In this document: positions 26,815 through 36,380 of the stretch, in pieces
How positions within the stretch are numbered: position 1 is the first letter of the stretch
How the letters are laid out: each line of letters begins with the position of its first letter
NCBI GenBank assembly: GCA_910578475.1
Contig: CAJTRK010000003.1
Span: 62,001-126,000, forward strand
DNA from: an uncultured Lachnospiraceae bacterium
GTDB lineage: Bacteria; Bacillota; Clostridia; Lachnospirales; Lachnospiraceae
DNA: 64,000 bases
Direction: 5' to 3'
Program-made: the position numbers and the translations under genes
Notes under the pieces: model-generated
Told to the model about the DNA's origin: nothing
Database searches by the model: none
The model's input: only the letters and a program-made list of their open reading frames with translations

Positions 26815-27633
26815 TTAACGTTTCAGCGCATTCGCTGTTTCCATCATGGAATCCGATGTTGTAATCGCTTTGGAGTTCATCTCATAAGCACGCTGTGCCA
26901 CAATCAGGTTTACCATTTCATCCGCAACGGATACGTTGGAGCCTTCCAGATATCCCTGCAGGATTCTGCTCTTGCGGACATTGTTATTCGTATCTTCATT
27001 AATTGCGTTTCCGCTCGCATCGGTCGCCATAAGAAGCGTATCGCCGTATCTCTCAAGGCCGCCCGCATTGCTGAACTGGTATACACCAATCTTAACGCCG
27101 ATTGGCTGCGGATTGTTATCGCCGTCCGGATAACATACTTCGCCTTCCTGAGAAATTGAAATCCTGTTGGCAATATATGTACGGTTCAGCGTAATCGCTC
27201 TTCCCGCGGAACTGAGTACCGGAAGGCCGTCCTGATTGGTCAGTGTCATTCCGCCGTTCGTTCCGATTGCCCATGTAAAGTCGCCGTTCCTCGTATAGAA
27301 AGTCGAACCGTCATCGCCTCTCACCGCAAAGAAGCCGTCTCCTTCAATCGCGAAAGATGTATCGCTCTGTGATTCCAGAAGACTTCCCTGTGTATAAATG
27401 TTATTGATGGAAGACGTCCTTACACCGAGTCCGACCTGCGAAGTCGTCGGCTTCGGTTCTCCGTTCGCCGTTGTCGTCGTGCTCTGCAGCGTCTGATAAA
27501 GAAGCGACTTAAACTGCGCTTTCTGTGCCTTATATCCAGCCGAATTGACGTTTGCAAGATTGTTTGCAATGGTATCTACATTCGTCTGCTGTGCATTCAT
27601 TCCCGTTGCCGCTGACCATAAACTTCTGACCAT
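26815..27633 (-). CDS. flgG: Flagellar distal rod protein FlgG-like (FlhP)
   Basis: 272 residues. Starts MVRSLWSAATGMNAQQTNVD and continues TIANNLANVNSAGYK, the rod/hook N-terminal signature, with the matching C-terminal VADEMVNLIVAQRAYEMNSK. The middle has the FlgG core FAIEGDGFFAVRGDDG. Corresponds in position to flhP of Bacillus. It builds the distal rod of the flagellum. GGAGG precedes the ATG. Confidence 0.94.
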   Translation of the reverse strand: MVRSLWSAATGMNAQQTNVDTIANNLANVNSAGYKAQKAQFKSLLYQTLQSTTTTANGEPKPTTSQVGLGVRTSSINNIYTQGSLLESQSDTSFAIEGDGFFAVRGDDGSTFYTRNGDFTWAIGTNGGMTLTNQDGLPVLSSAGRAITLNRTYIANRISISQEGEVCYPDGDNNPQPIGVKIGVYQFSNAGGLERYGDTLLMATDASGNAINEDTNNNVRKSRILQGYLEGSNVSVADEMVNLIVAQRAYEMNSKAITTSDSMMETANALKR

Positions 27634-27683
27634 TTTACTGTTCCTCCCTTTTACCTTCCTGTATCAAACCCTGTTTTATTTAA

Positions 27684-28463
27684 TTATGCCAGCCTTCCCG
27701 TCTGGTTAACCGCTTTATCCAGCGTATCGTCATATGTTGTAATGACTTTCTGGTTTGCGTCATAATGTCTTTGAATCGCAATCATATTGACCATCTCGGT
27801 GACAACGGACATGTTCGCCAGTTCCAGATAGCCGGAATGCACTTCCGTATCCGCCTCCATTGTCGTTGCGCCTTCTACCGGCACAAAATAGTTTTCTCCG
27901 TAGCGTTCGAGATAATTATAATCTTCAAAATCCGTCAGCTGCAGCGTCGCAACCGACGCACCGTCCTGATAAATATTACCTGCTCTGTCCACGCTGACCG
28001 GCTGCAGCGGGTCCAGACGGATTCTCCGTCCTCTTTCGCCCAAAACGAAATCACCATCCTGCGTCACAAGATAGCCCTGTGCCGTCATCGTAAAATTACC
28101 GTCTCTTGTATACATGGTGGAAGTTTCTCCCGCTTTATTTGTATACTCTATCGTAAAAAAACCGTTGGAAGACAATGCCATATCAAGCGGATTCCTGGTC
28201 TCCTTAAGCGGCCCCTCCGAATAGTCCACATAGTTTTCACCCGTTTTTACACCGAGCGACATGTTGCCAAGACGCTTCGGCAGATTCCCCGCCTGTGAAG
28301 TATCCTTTATTTTATATGCAAGCACGCTGTCAAAAGACTGGCTTGTTGCGCCTTCTTTCTTAAATCCGTTCGTATTTGCATTCGCCAGATTGTTCGTCAT
28401 GACGTCCATTCTGTGCTGTTCATGAATCATGCCCGTATAGGCAGTATACAGACCTTTCAGCAT
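27684..28463 (-). CDS. flgF: Flagellar basal-body rod protein FlgF-like (FlhO)
   Basis: 259 residues. N-terminus MLKGLYTAYTGMIHEQHRMD followed by VMTNNLANANTNGFKKEGA; C-terminus VVTEMVNMIAIQRHYDANQK. Both are the heptad-rich rod signatures. The centre shows the FlgF/G segment LDMALSSNGFFTIEY. It lies between mbl and flgG, the flhO position of Bacillus. GGGGGAG precedes the ATG. Confidence 0.93.
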   Translation of the reverse strand: MLKGLYTAYTGMIHEQHRMDVMTNNLANANTNGFKKEGATSQSFDSVLAYKIKDTSQAGNLPKRLGNMSLGVKTGENYVDYSEGPLKETRNPLDMALSSNGFFTIEYTNKAGETSTMYTRDGNFTMTAQGYLVTQDGDFVLGERGRRIRLDPLQPVSVDRAGNIYQDGASVATLQLTDFEDYNYLERYGENYFVPVEGATTMEADTEVHSGYLELANMSVVTEMVNMIAIQRHYDANQKVITTYDDTLDKAVNQTGRLA

Positions 28464-28482
28464 TTTTACTCCCCCGTTTCAG

Positions 28483-29475
28483 TTAATCCTCTCTGTATCC
28501 TGCAAGAAATTCAACGTATTTGCCCGTTCCAATCGCTACCGCCGTCATTGGGTCTTCTGCGGTCATCGTATTGATTCCTGTTTTCGCCGCAATCAAATCT
28601 TCAAGCCCGCGCAGCAGACTGCCGCCGCCCGTCAGCACAATCCCTCTGTCCGCAATATCGGCCGCCAGCTCCGGCGGTGTTTTCTCCAATACGCTGTGAA
28701 TGGTTTCCACAATCTGCACCGTCGTTTCATGCAGCGCTTCCTCAGTCTCTTCCGAAGAAACTTTCACTGTTCTCGGAAGACCCGTTACAAGATTTCTTCC
28801 TCTTACATCCATGTAATCGACTTCCGGCCTCTTATAGGCGGAACCGATTTTAATCTTCAAATCCTCCGCTGTTCTTTCACCAATCAGCAGGTTATGCTTT
28901 TTACGCATATAACGCACGATTGCTTCATCGAAATCGTCGCCTGCAATTTTGATGGAAGCGCTGACAACCGTGCCCCCAAGCGAAATAACTGCGATATCGG
29001 AAGTACCGCCGCCGATATCCACAATCATGTTTCCGCATGGTTTGGAAATGTCGATTCCCGCTCCGATTGCCGCCGCAATCGGTTCTTCTATAATAGATAC
29101 TTCTCTGGCTCCCGCCTGATAAGTTGCATCTTCTACCGCTTTCTTCTCAACTTCCGTAACACCGCTCGGCACGCAGACCGCAATGCGGGGTTTTCTGAAA
29201 GTCTTCTTTCCGAGCGCCTTCTGGATAAAGTATTTCATCATCTTTTCCGTCACCCGGTAATCTGAAATAACGCCCTGGCGCAGCGGCCTTACCGCTACAA
29301 TGTTGCCCGGCGTTCTTCCGAGCATCAGTCTTGCATCTTCGCCAATCGCTTTAATTTTGTCCGTATCTCTATCAAAAGCAACAACGGAAGGCTCTTTTAA
29401 AACAACGCCTTTCCCTCTGATATAAACCAGAATGCTGGCCGTTCCCAAATCAATCCCTATATCTGTGTACTGCAT
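28483..29475 (-). CDS. mbl: MreB/Mbl-family actin-like cell-shape protein
   Basis: 330 residues; an actin-like filament protein that guides lateral wall synthesis. The phosphate-1 loop is DIGIDLGTASILVYIRGKGV, the connect motif IVDIGGGTSDIAVISLGG and the adenosine motif GIVLTGGGSLLRGLEDLIA. The position upstream of flhO-flhP matches mbl in Bacillus, so mbl is preferred over mreB. AAAGGGGATAACAGAA precedes the ATG. First gene of the flagellar rod unit. Confidence 0.94.
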   Translation of the reverse strand: MQYTDIGIDLGTASILVYIRGKGVVLKEPSVVAFDRDTDKIKAIGEDARLMLGRTPGNIVAVRPLRQGVISDYRVTEKMMKYFIQKALGKKTFRKPRIAVCVPSGVTEVEKKAVEDATYQAGAREVSIIEEPIAAAIGAGIDISKPCGNMIVDIGGGTSDIAVISLGGTVVSASIKIAGDDFDEAIVRYMRKKHNLLIGERTAEDLKIKIGSAYKRPEVDYMDVRGRNLVTGLPRTVKVSSEETEEALHETTVQIVETIHSVLEKTPPELAADIADRGIVLTGGGSLLRGLEDLIAAKTGINTMTAEDPMTAVAIGTGKYVEFLAGYRED

Positions 29476-29644
29476 TTCTGTTATCCCCTTTCTCGCGGAT
29501 TCTATATTACATAATCTCCATTTGCCATCAATCTAAACGTCCGAATACGCCAAATCAAAACAATTTGCGCAGTATGCTAATACATTATAACCTAAAGAAA
29601 GAGTTTTTCAAAGGGATTTCATAATTTTTTTATAATTTATGGTA

Positions 29645-29676
29645 CAAAAACCAGAACGGTTCCATCCGCTCTGGTC
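29645..29676 (-). terminator. Terminator downstream of the acidic repeat-protein gene
   Basis: Arms ACCAGAACGG (29650-29659) and CCGCTCTGGT (29666-29675) with one G-U pair, followed on the minus strand by TTTTTG. About 60 bases beyond the stop at 29734. Confidence 0.8.
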
Positions 29677-29733
29677 TCCAGCATCCATGCTATAATTATT
29701 TATCGGCATTTATGACAATTTTCTTAACCCCTG

Positions 29734-30426
29734 TCAAATCAGAATATTAATGGTATTATATGGAATTTTTTCCGGCAGTTCTTCCGAAAGCTGTTCCTGC
29801 AAATTTTCTGTAAGCTCTTCCTGAGAAGCTTTCGGCAGCTCCTCTGAAAGTTCTTCCTGAAGGGCTTCCGGCAGCTCCTCTGAAAGTTCTTCCTGAAGGG
29901 CTTCCGGCAGCTCCTCTGAAAGTTCTTCCTGAAGGGCTTCCGGCAGCTCCTCCGAAAGCTGCTCCTGCACCGCTTCTTCTAATTCTTCCTGCACCTGTGC
30001 GACATCTTCCATGATTTCGTCTAACATGCCGCCCGTATCTTCCGTGCCCATCGCTTCTTCCACGATTTCTTCCCGGCGCTCTTCCGGCGTCTTCGGCTCC
30101 ATCTCTTCCGCCGCTTCGGCAATCTTCTCTCCCATTTCCCTCGCTTCGTCAAGAATATGGAACATTTGCTCGTTGTTGTAAGCCGCCTTGATGCCTGCAA
30201 TCTGGTCGTCGTAGGACTTTAACATATCAAGCTTCTCCGCTATCTCTTCCACCGTGGTGCATTTTCGGGTTTTCAGATTTTCTTTCTGGTTCTCAAAAAA
30301 AGCCACTTCATTGTCCCGCTTTTCCTGACGCTCCATCTTTTCTTCCGTACTTTTCAGCCCTTTGTGGGAATACCCGGAATAACTTTTGAAAAATGTATTT
30401 GTAATGCTTTGTATATTAATATTCAT
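29734..30426 (-). CDS. Acidic coiled-coil-like protein with 12-residue repeats
   Basis: 230 residues, unrecognised. The N-terminal 45 residues are polar (MNINIQSITNTFFKSYSGYS), followed by a helical region rich in Glu/Lys (50-110). Residues about 150-220 contain tandem copies of EELSEELPEALQ, three of them identical at DNA level (36-bp units from 29835). No signal peptide or membrane helix. AGGGAGG precedes the ATG. It sits between mbl and uvrA, outside both operons. Its N-terminus resembles that of secreted or flagellum-associated polar proteins only loosely, so I assign no function. Confidence 0.7.
   Translation of the reverse strand: MNINIQSITNTFFKSYSGYSHKGLKSTEEKMERQEKRDNEVAFFENQKENLKTRKCTTVEEIAEKLDMLKSYDDQIAGIKAAYNNEQMFHILDEAREMGEKIAEAAEEMEPKTPEERREEIVEEAMGTEDTGGMLDEIMEDVAQVQEELEEAVQEQLSEELPEALQEELSEELPEALQEELSEELPEALQEELSEELPKASQEELTENLQEQLSEELPEKIPYNTINILI
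29835..29942 (-). repeat. 36-bp perfect tandem repeat inside a coding region
   Basis: Three 36-bp units begin at 29835, 29871 and 29907, and degenerate copies flank them. Each encodes one 12-residue unit of the acidic protein. In-frame length keeps the ORF open if copy number changes. Confidence 0.9.
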
Positions 30427-30552
30427 TTCTGCCCTCCCTGTTCGTCTTTTACCGCACTCGAATAAGTCCTTTTCTTCCTATTATAAATATCGGCGGCAAT
30501 ATGGGGAAAATGAATGACCGTTCATACGCGCTTGAGGGCATTTCGCAACATT

Positions 30553-33414
30553 TTATAGCTTACGGGCCCGTTCAAGCATTTTCTTAATATAGATTCCTGT
30601 ATAGGAATCCGGGTTCTCCGCAATCTTCTCCGGCGTGCCTTCCGCGATTATCGTCCCGCCTCCGTCACCGCCTTCCGGCCCCAGGTCGATAATATAGTCC
30701 GCCGTCTTGATGACATCCAGATTATGCTCGATAACCACCACAGTATTACCGCCTTCGGTCAGTTTGTGAAGAATCTCTACCAGTTTATGAACGTCCGCAA
30801 AATGAAGCCCTGTCGTCGGTTCATCCAAAATATAAATAGTCTTTCCCGTGCTTCGTCTGCTTAATTCCGTTGCCAGCTTGATGCGCTGCGCCTCACCGCC
30901 GGAAAGCGTCGTGGAAGGCTGTCCAAGTTTTATATAAGACAGTCCCACATCATACAGTGTTTCAATTTTTCTGCGGATAGAAGGAACATTTTCAAAGAAC
31001 GGAACCGCCTCTTCCACAGTCATATCCAACACGTCATAAATGCTTTTTCCCTTGTACCTTACTTCCAGCGTTTCCCGGTTGTAACGCTTCCCGCCGCATA
31101 CTTCACAGGGCACATATACATCCGGCAGAAAGTGCATTTCAATCTTTATGATGCCGTCGCCGCTGCAGGCTTCACAGCGGCCGCCCTTTACGTTAAAACT
31201 GAACCTGCCTTTGCTGTATCCCCTTGCTTTTGCATCCGTCGTCGATGCAAACAAATCCCGTATCTGGTCGAAAACACCCGTATAGGTCGCCGGATTGGAA
31301 CGGGGCGTCCTGCCGATAGGGGACTGGTCAATTGCGATGACTTTATCGAGCTGGTCGATGCCAAGTATGCTCTGATGTTTTCCCGGTATCATCCTCGCTC
31401 TGTTCAGGTCCCTTGCCAGGCGTTTGTATAAAATCTCATTGATAAGAGAACTTTTCCCGGACCCCGATACGCCCGTCACACAGGTCATAACGCTCAACGG
31501 GATTTTAACGTTTACCTTTTTCAGGTTATTTTCCTCGGCTCCTTTAATCGTGAGCCAGCCCTGTGGCTTCTTTCTGACATCCGGTACCGGAATCCGCAGT
31601 TTCCCACTCAGATATTGTCCGGTGATAGATTCTTCAATCTGCATGATTTCCTCGGCTGTTCCTTCCGCCACGACTTCTCCGCCGTGCGAACCGGCTCCCG
31701 GGCCGATATCGACAATGTGGTCTGCCGCAAGCATCGTATCTTCATCATGCTCTACCACGAGCAGCGTATTTCCCATATCTTTCAGGTTTTTCAGAGCCGC
31801 AATGAGTTTATCATTATCCCGTTGGTGCAGACCGATGCTCGGCTCGTCCAATATATAGCAGACCCCGACCAGACCGGAGCCTATCTGCGTCGCCAGACGA
31901 ATCCGCTGCGCTTCTCCGCCGGAAAGGCTTCCCGTTGCTCTGGACAGCGCAAGATAATCCAATCCCACCTCGATCAGAAAACCGACCCTCGCCCGAATCT
32001 CTTTCAAAATTCTTTTTCCTATCAGCTCCTGCTGTCTGGTCAGATTCATATTTCCGACAAATCCATGCAGGTCTTTGATAGACATGGATGTAATCTCATA
32101 AATATTTTTATCGCATACCGTAACTGCAAGGGATTCTTTTTTCAGACGCATTCCTTTACATTCCCGGCAGGGCGTGATACGCATAAAGGATTCATACTCC
32201 TGCTTCATCCCTTCGGAGCCGGTTTCTCTGTATCTGCGCTCCATATTGAGAATTAATCCCTCAAAAGCAATCGGATATACGCCCTCTCCGCGCTGCCCCT
32301 TATAATGTACCTCAACCTTTCTGCCATTCGTTCCGTGAATAATCATGTTTTGAACGGACTCCGGCAATTCCTCAAAAGGCGTGTCAAGGCTGAACTTATA
32401 CTCTTTGGAAAGCGCCTGTAAAAGGGCATGTGTAAAACTTCCTTCGCTGCTGCTGGACTGCCACCCCATCACGCTGATAGCGCCTTCCCGGATGCTCAGG
32501 CTCTTATTGGGTATCATCAAATCCACATCGAACTCCATCTTGTAACCGAGTCCGAAACATTCCGGACAGGCCCCAAACGGATTATTAAAGGAAAAGCTTC
32601 TCGGTTCGATTTCTCCGACGCTGACGCCGCAGTCCGGACAGGAAAATTTCTCGCTGAACGTAATCGGCTCCCCACCGATTACATCTACGACCATCAGGCC
32701 TTCCGCCAGCGCCAGCACATTTTCCATTGAATCCGTCAGACGCCTCTCGATGCCTTCCTTGACAACCAGCCTGTCCACAATAATTTCAATATTATGCTTA
32801 ATGTTTTTATCCAGTTTGATTTCTTCCGACAGTTCATACATACTGCCATCTACTCTGACTCTGACGTAACCGCTTTTTTTGGCCCGGTCGAACACCTTTA
32901 CATGTTCGCCTTTTCTTCCCCTGACAACCGGCGCAAGCAGCTGGATTCTGGTTCCTTCCGGCATTGAAAGAATCTGGTCTACCATCTGGTCAACGCTCTG
33001 TTTCTTAATTTCCTTACCGCATGACGGACAGTGCGGAATGCCGATTCTGGCATAAAGCAGTCGGAAATAATCATAGATTTCCGTTACCGTTCCGACGGTG
33101 GAGCGGGGATTCCTGTTTGTGGATTTCTGGTCAATGGAAATCGCGGGGGAAAGCCCTTCGATTTTTTCTACATTAGGCTTTTCCATCTGTCCCAAAAACT
33201 GTCTCGCATAAGAAGAGAGGGATTCCATATATCTTCTCTGCCCTTCCGCATAAATCGTATCGAATGCCAGAGAAGATTTGCCGGAACCGGAAAGTCCCGT
33301 CAGCACCACAAATTCATTCCGCGGAATATCCAAGTCAATCTGCTTCAGATTATGCTCGCTTGCGCCTCTGATTTTAATATATTCTCTCGGTCTCATTTTT
33401 ACTGCGTCTTCCAT
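30553..33414 (-). CDS. uvrA: Excinuclease ABC subunit A
   Basis: 953 residues; the damage-recognition ATPase of nucleotide excision repair. Two ABC modules are present: Walker A GLSGSGKSSLAFDT near 40 and GVSGSGKSSLINEI near 645, each with a signature LSGGEAQRIRLAT or LSGGEAQRIKLAT. Zinc sites appear as CPSCGK, CPDCGVS and CEACSGDG with CEVCGG. Follows uvrB by 8 bases; the uvrA ribosome site GGAAGGAG overlaps the end of uvrB. A start six codons in (ATG of MRPREYIKIRG) is an alternative. Confidence 0.97.
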   Translation of the reverse strand: MEDAVKMRPREYIKIRGASEHNLKQIDLDIPRNEFVVLTGLSGSGKSSLAFDTIYAEGQRRYMESLSSYARQFLGQMEKPNVEKIEGLSPAISIDQKSTNRNPRSTVGTVTEIYDYFRLLYARIGIPHCPSCGKEIKKQSVDQMVDQILSMPEGTRIQLLAPVVRGRKGEHVKVFDRAKKSGYVRVRVDGSMYELSEEIKLDKNIKHNIEIIVDRLVVKEGIERRLTDSMENVLALAEGLMVVDVIGGEPITFSEKFSCPDCGVSVGEIEPRSFSFNNPFGACPECFGLGYKMEFDVDLMIPNKSLSIREGAISVMGWQSSSSEGSFTHALLQALSKEYKFSLDTPFEELPESVQNMIIHGTNGRKVEVHYKGQRGEGVYPIAFEGLILNMERRYRETGSEGMKQEYESFMRITPCRECKGMRLKKESLAVTVCDKNIYEITSMSIKDLHGFVGNMNLTRQQELIGKRILKEIRARVGFLIEVGLDYLALSRATGSLSGGEAQRIRLATQIGSGLVGVCYILDEPSIGLHQRDNDKLIAALKNLKDMGNTLLVVEHDEDTMLAADHIVDIGPGAGSHGGEVVAEGTAEEIMQIEESITGQYLSGKLRIPVPDVRKKPQGWLTIKGAEENNLKKVNVKIPLSVMTCVTGVSGSGKSSLINEILYKRLARDLNRARMIPGKHQSILGIDQLDKVIAIDQSPIGRTPRSNPATYTGVFDQIRDLFASTTDAKARGYSKGRFSFNVKGGRCEACSGDGIIKIEMHFLPDVYVPCEVCGGKRYNRETLEVRYKGKSIYDVLDMTVEEAVPFFENVPSIRRKIETLYDVGLSYIKLGQPSTTLSGGEAQRIKLATELSRRSTGKTIYILDEPTTGLHFADVHKLVEILHKLTEGGNTVVVIEHNLDVIKTADYIIDLGPEGGDGGGTIIAEGTPEKIAENPDSYTGIYIKKMLERARKL

Positions 33415-33422
33415 CTCAGTGT

Positions 33423-35414
33423 TTATACTCCTTCCATATCATGCAACAATTTTTTCAGACCTGCCATCTGGTCCCGCAGTTCGGCAGCCTCTTCAAAATT
33501 CAGGTCTGCCGCAGCCTTCTTCATTTTTTTCTCTATTTCTTTAATCAGTTTTTCCAACTCCTGTCTGTTCATGGATTCAGGGTCTTTTTCAAACTTCAGT
33601 TCTTTCTTATCGATAACTTTGGAAATGCTGATTAAATCTCTGACCGCTTTTTGAATCGTCTGCGGCGTAATACCATGTTCTTCATTATATTTCTGCTGGA
33701 TTGCGCGTCTTCTGTTTGTCTCCGATATTGCCCTTTTCATGGAATCCGTCATCTGGTCGGCATACATGATAACGCGTCCGTCCACATTTCTTGCCGCACG
33801 CCCGATTGTCTGAATCAACGACGTCTCAGAGCGCAGAAAACCTTCCTTATCAGCATCCAGAATCGCTACCAGAGAAATCTCCGGAATATCCAGACCTTCC
33901 CGTAACAGGTTGATTCCCACAAGCACGTCGAACACATCCAACCGCATATCACGGATAATTTCCGCACGCTCCAGCGTATCAATATCGGAATGCAGGTACT
34001 TCACCCGAATGCCAACATCTTTCATATAATCCGTCAGGTCCTCCGCCATACGCTTTGTGAGAGTAGTCACGAGCACCTTATGTTTTTTCTCAACTTCCCT
34101 GTTTACTTCCGACACGAGGTCATCTATCTGCCCTTCCACAGGCCGCACATCCACCTCCGGGTCAAGCAGTCCCGTCGGTCTGATAATCTGTTCCGCACGC
34201 AGCAGTTCATGCGCCGCTTCATATTCGGAAGGCGTCGCGGACACAAAAAGCATCTGGTCAATATGCTGTTCAAATTCTTCAAAATTAAGCGGCCGGTTAT
34301 CCAACGCCGAAGGCAGTCGGAAACCATACTCCACAAGCGTTGTTTTCCGGGAACGGTCGCCCGCGTACATACCGCGTATCTGCGGAACCGTCATATGAGA
34401 TTCATCGATGATAATCAGATAATCATCCTTAAAATAATCCATCAGCGTAAAAGGCGCAACGCCCGGTTCCAAGCCGTTCAAATGTCTGGAATAATTCTCG
34501 ATTCCCGAACAGAACCCTGTCTCCCGCAGCATCTCGATATCGAAATTGGTACGTTCCGCAATCCTCTGCGCTTCCAACAGTTTATCTTCACCTTTAAAAT
34601 ATCTGACCCGGTCTTCCATTTCTTTTTCAATGTTCTTACATGCCGCACGAATCTTCTCCTGTGGCACAACATAATGGGATGCCGGAAAAATAGCGATATG
34701 CTCCAGCGTCGCACGCACCTGTCCGGTCAACGGGTCCGTCTGCGCGATTCTGTCTATCTCATCCCCGAAAAACTCAATGCGAATCAGATAATCTCCGCCC
34801 TCAGCCGGATATACTTCCAGCACATCGCCTCTCACGCGGAAACAGCCATAGTCCATGTCCATGTCATTTCTTGTATACTGTATATCTATCAGTTCCCGAA
34901 TGACCTGGTCCCGGTCCTTCGTCATGCCTGGCCGAAGGGAAACAATCATATTTTCATAATCGTCCGGACTTCCAAGACCATATATACAGGAAACGCTGGC
35001 GATTACAACGACATCTCTCCGTTCCGCCAGGGATGCGGTGGCCGAAAGTCTTAATTTTTCGATTTCGTCATTGATAGAAGAATCTTTTGCAATATAAGTA
35101 TCGGAAGAGGGGACATAGGCTTCCGGCTGATAGTAGTCGTAATAGGAGACAAAATATTCTACGGCGTTATGAGGGAAAAATTCTTTAAATTCGCCATATA
35201 ACTGTCCCGCCAACGTCTTGTTATGGGCTATAACAAGCGTTGGTTTATTTAATTGCTGGATGACATTGGCCATCGTAAAGGTTTTACCAGAACCGGTGAC
35301 ACCAAGAAGTGTCTGGAACTGATTGCCTTCTTTGAAGCCTTTTACTAATTCTTCGATTGCCTGTGGCTGGTCGCCCGTCGGGGCGTATTGTGATACTAAT
35401 TCAAAATGATCCAT
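33423..35414 (-). CDS. uvrB: Excinuclease ABC subunit B
   Basis: 663 residues; receives damaged DNA from UvrA and positions UvrC for incision. Walker A is GVTGSGKT (38-45). The beta-hairpin that clamps DNA is visible as YFVSYYDYYQPEAYVPSSDT, and the UVR domain at the C-terminus ends with LNFEEAAELRDQMAGLKKLL. AAAGGAGG precedes the ATG. Upstream lies the RhuM cassette on the same strand, starting 30 bases away, so the uvrB promoter may be inside or at the border of that cassette. Confidence 0.97.
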   Translation of the reverse strand: MDHFELVSQYAPTGDQPQAIEELVKGFKEGNQFQTLLGVTGSGKTFTMANVIQQLNKPTLVIAHNKTLAGQLYGEFKEFFPHNAVEYFVSYYDYYQPEAYVPSSDTYIAKDSSINDEIEKLRLSATASLAERRDVVVIASVSCIYGLGSPDDYENMIVSLRPGMTKDRDQVIRELIDIQYTRNDMDMDYGCFRVRGDVLEVYPAEGGDYLIRIEFFGDEIDRIAQTDPLTGQVRATLEHIAIFPASHYVVPQEKIRAACKNIEKEMEDRVRYFKGEDKLLEAQRIAERTNFDIEMLRETGFCSGIENYSRHLNGLEPGVAPFTLMDYFKDDYLIIIDESHMTVPQIRGMYAGDRSRKTTLVEYGFRLPSALDNRPLNFEEFEQHIDQMLFVSATPSEYEAAHELLRAEQIIRPTGLLDPEVDVRPVEGQIDDLVSEVNREVEKKHKVLVTTLTKRMAEDLTDYMKDVGIRVKYLHSDIDTLERAEIIRDMRLDVFDVLVGINLLREGLDIPEISLVAILDADKEGFLRSETSLIQTIGRAARNVDGRVIMYADQMTDSMKRAISETNRRRAIQQKYNEEHGITPQTIQKAVRDLISISKVIDKKELKFEKDPESMNRQELEKLIKEIEKKMKKAAADLNFEEAAELRDQMAGLKKLLHDMEGV

Positions 35415-35443
35415 AAAGCTTCCTCCTTTATGAATTGATACTT

Positions 35444-36103
35444 CTATAAAAATCTCTGCTGATTAAACGGCAATTTCTCATTAAATGTATATTCCCAATA
35501 CTCAAATAACCAATAATATTTTTCCCTTACTCTCAAAGTATATCTAGGCAAGCTTAAATTATAGCTCTGTAGAATTTCTCTAAGTTTTTCTTTTTCTTTT
35601 CTCACAAAATAATTTATAAAATAATATCCATCTTTCTCTTTTATCACACCCGGAATATGCTCACACTTTGGCTCAAAAAGATTTTTTAAATTAGGCGATA
35701 TAATAATTCTCGGATATTTCGCTTCCATGCACTCTAATTGATATGCTTCTATTAGAGCTTGACTAAACATAAAATCATTTTCTGTATAGTGTTTTCCGTA
35801 TGCCATTGCCCCTCTGCATATTATAGAATTACATAATAATTTATATTGGTATTCAGAAAGGATTGGTATCATTTTTACATAATTTTCTTCCTCTAATGGC
35901 AGAGAAAAAATAACTGAATCTGAAAATTGCGTAATACTACAACCAGTAATTTCTTTTGTCTCTAAATTTATGTTTTTTAATATTTCAAAAAATTTCAAAG
36001 AGCCATTTTTATTTTCACAATCGCTTCTTACCATATCTGAAAAGCCTAAAATATCTACAAACGCAACTACTGCATAATCTAAATCACAACTCGAATTTAT
36101 CAT
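35444..36103 (-). CDS. Class III nucleotide-cyclase-fold protein, possibly signalling
   Basis: 219 residues. The pattern resembles a class III adenylate/guanylate cyclase homology domain: AFVDILGFSDMV (Asp17), then ITQFSDSVIFSLP (Asp62) in the places of the two metal-binding aspartates, IICRGAMAYGKHY in the place of the RxGIHxG segment, and SQALIEAYQLE in the place of the NxAARL helix, where the usual Asn and Arg are missing. It could be a divergent cyclase related to the defence (Pycsar-like) or signalling type, or an inactive relative. The tail (about 160-219) is basic and aromatic. Its ATG overlaps the upstream stop (TAATG). AT-rich composition differs from uvrB. Calling it a cyclase is inference. 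Confidence 0.55.
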   Translation of the reverse strand: MINSSCDLDYAVVAFVDILGFSDMVRSDCENKNGSLKFFEILKNINLETKEITGCSITQFSDSVIFSLPLEEENYVKMIPILSEYQYKLLCNSIICRGAMAYGKHYTENDFMFSQALIEAYQLECMEAKYPRIIISPNLKNLFEPKCEHIPGVIKEKDGYYFINYFVRKEKEKLREILQSYNLSLPRYTLRVREKYYWLFEYWEYTFNEKLPFNQQRFL

Positions 36104-36309
36104 TATTTCATTCTCTCCAACCTCTGAAATATTTTTTCAAATTCTTTCTCATATAGCGTCATTCTCTCTTTAGCATCATTCCATGTTGCACCAGTCCATT
36201 TATTCCCATTGTTAATTAATGCTGTATCTTCTTGTTCTACTTCAAAAACTGCTTTTCCACATTCCTGAGCACATACAGCCAAGCTACCAAAATCCGGTAT
36301 TTTAGTCAC
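36103..36309 (-). CDS. Small ORF of unknown function between RhuM-like and cyclase-fold genes
   Basis: 68 residues from a GTG at 36309, with no clear ribosome site. The same frame is open and protein-like for about 26 further codons upstream (E-F-D-N-I-I-F-E-D-N-V-I-V), back to the end of the RhuM-like gene, but has no standard start codon there. An ATG in another frame near 36345 with GAGAG before it would reach this frame after a one-base shift. So the true product may be about 80-90 residues. No recognised domain; Cys in VCAQECGK and a helical C-terminus. Stop and next start overlap as TAATG, indicating coupling. Confidence 0.45.
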   Translation of the reverse strand: MTKIPDFGSLAVCAQECGKAVFEVEQEDTALINNGNKWTGATWNDAKERMTLYEKEFEKIFQRLERMK

Positions 36310-36380
36310 AATAACATTATCTTCGAAAATGATATTGTCAAATTCATTCTTTTGTCTCTCTATGATATAAAATAACTTTT

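Noticed and set aside
29835..29942. 36-bp repeats as a CRISPR array
   Set aside because: The unit length fits a CRISPR repeat, but there are no spacers and the units encode 12-residue repeats.
33990..35054. 354-codon plus-strand frame opposite uvrB
   Set aside because: Shadow of a strongly supported gene; arginine- and histidine-rich text typical of antisense frames.
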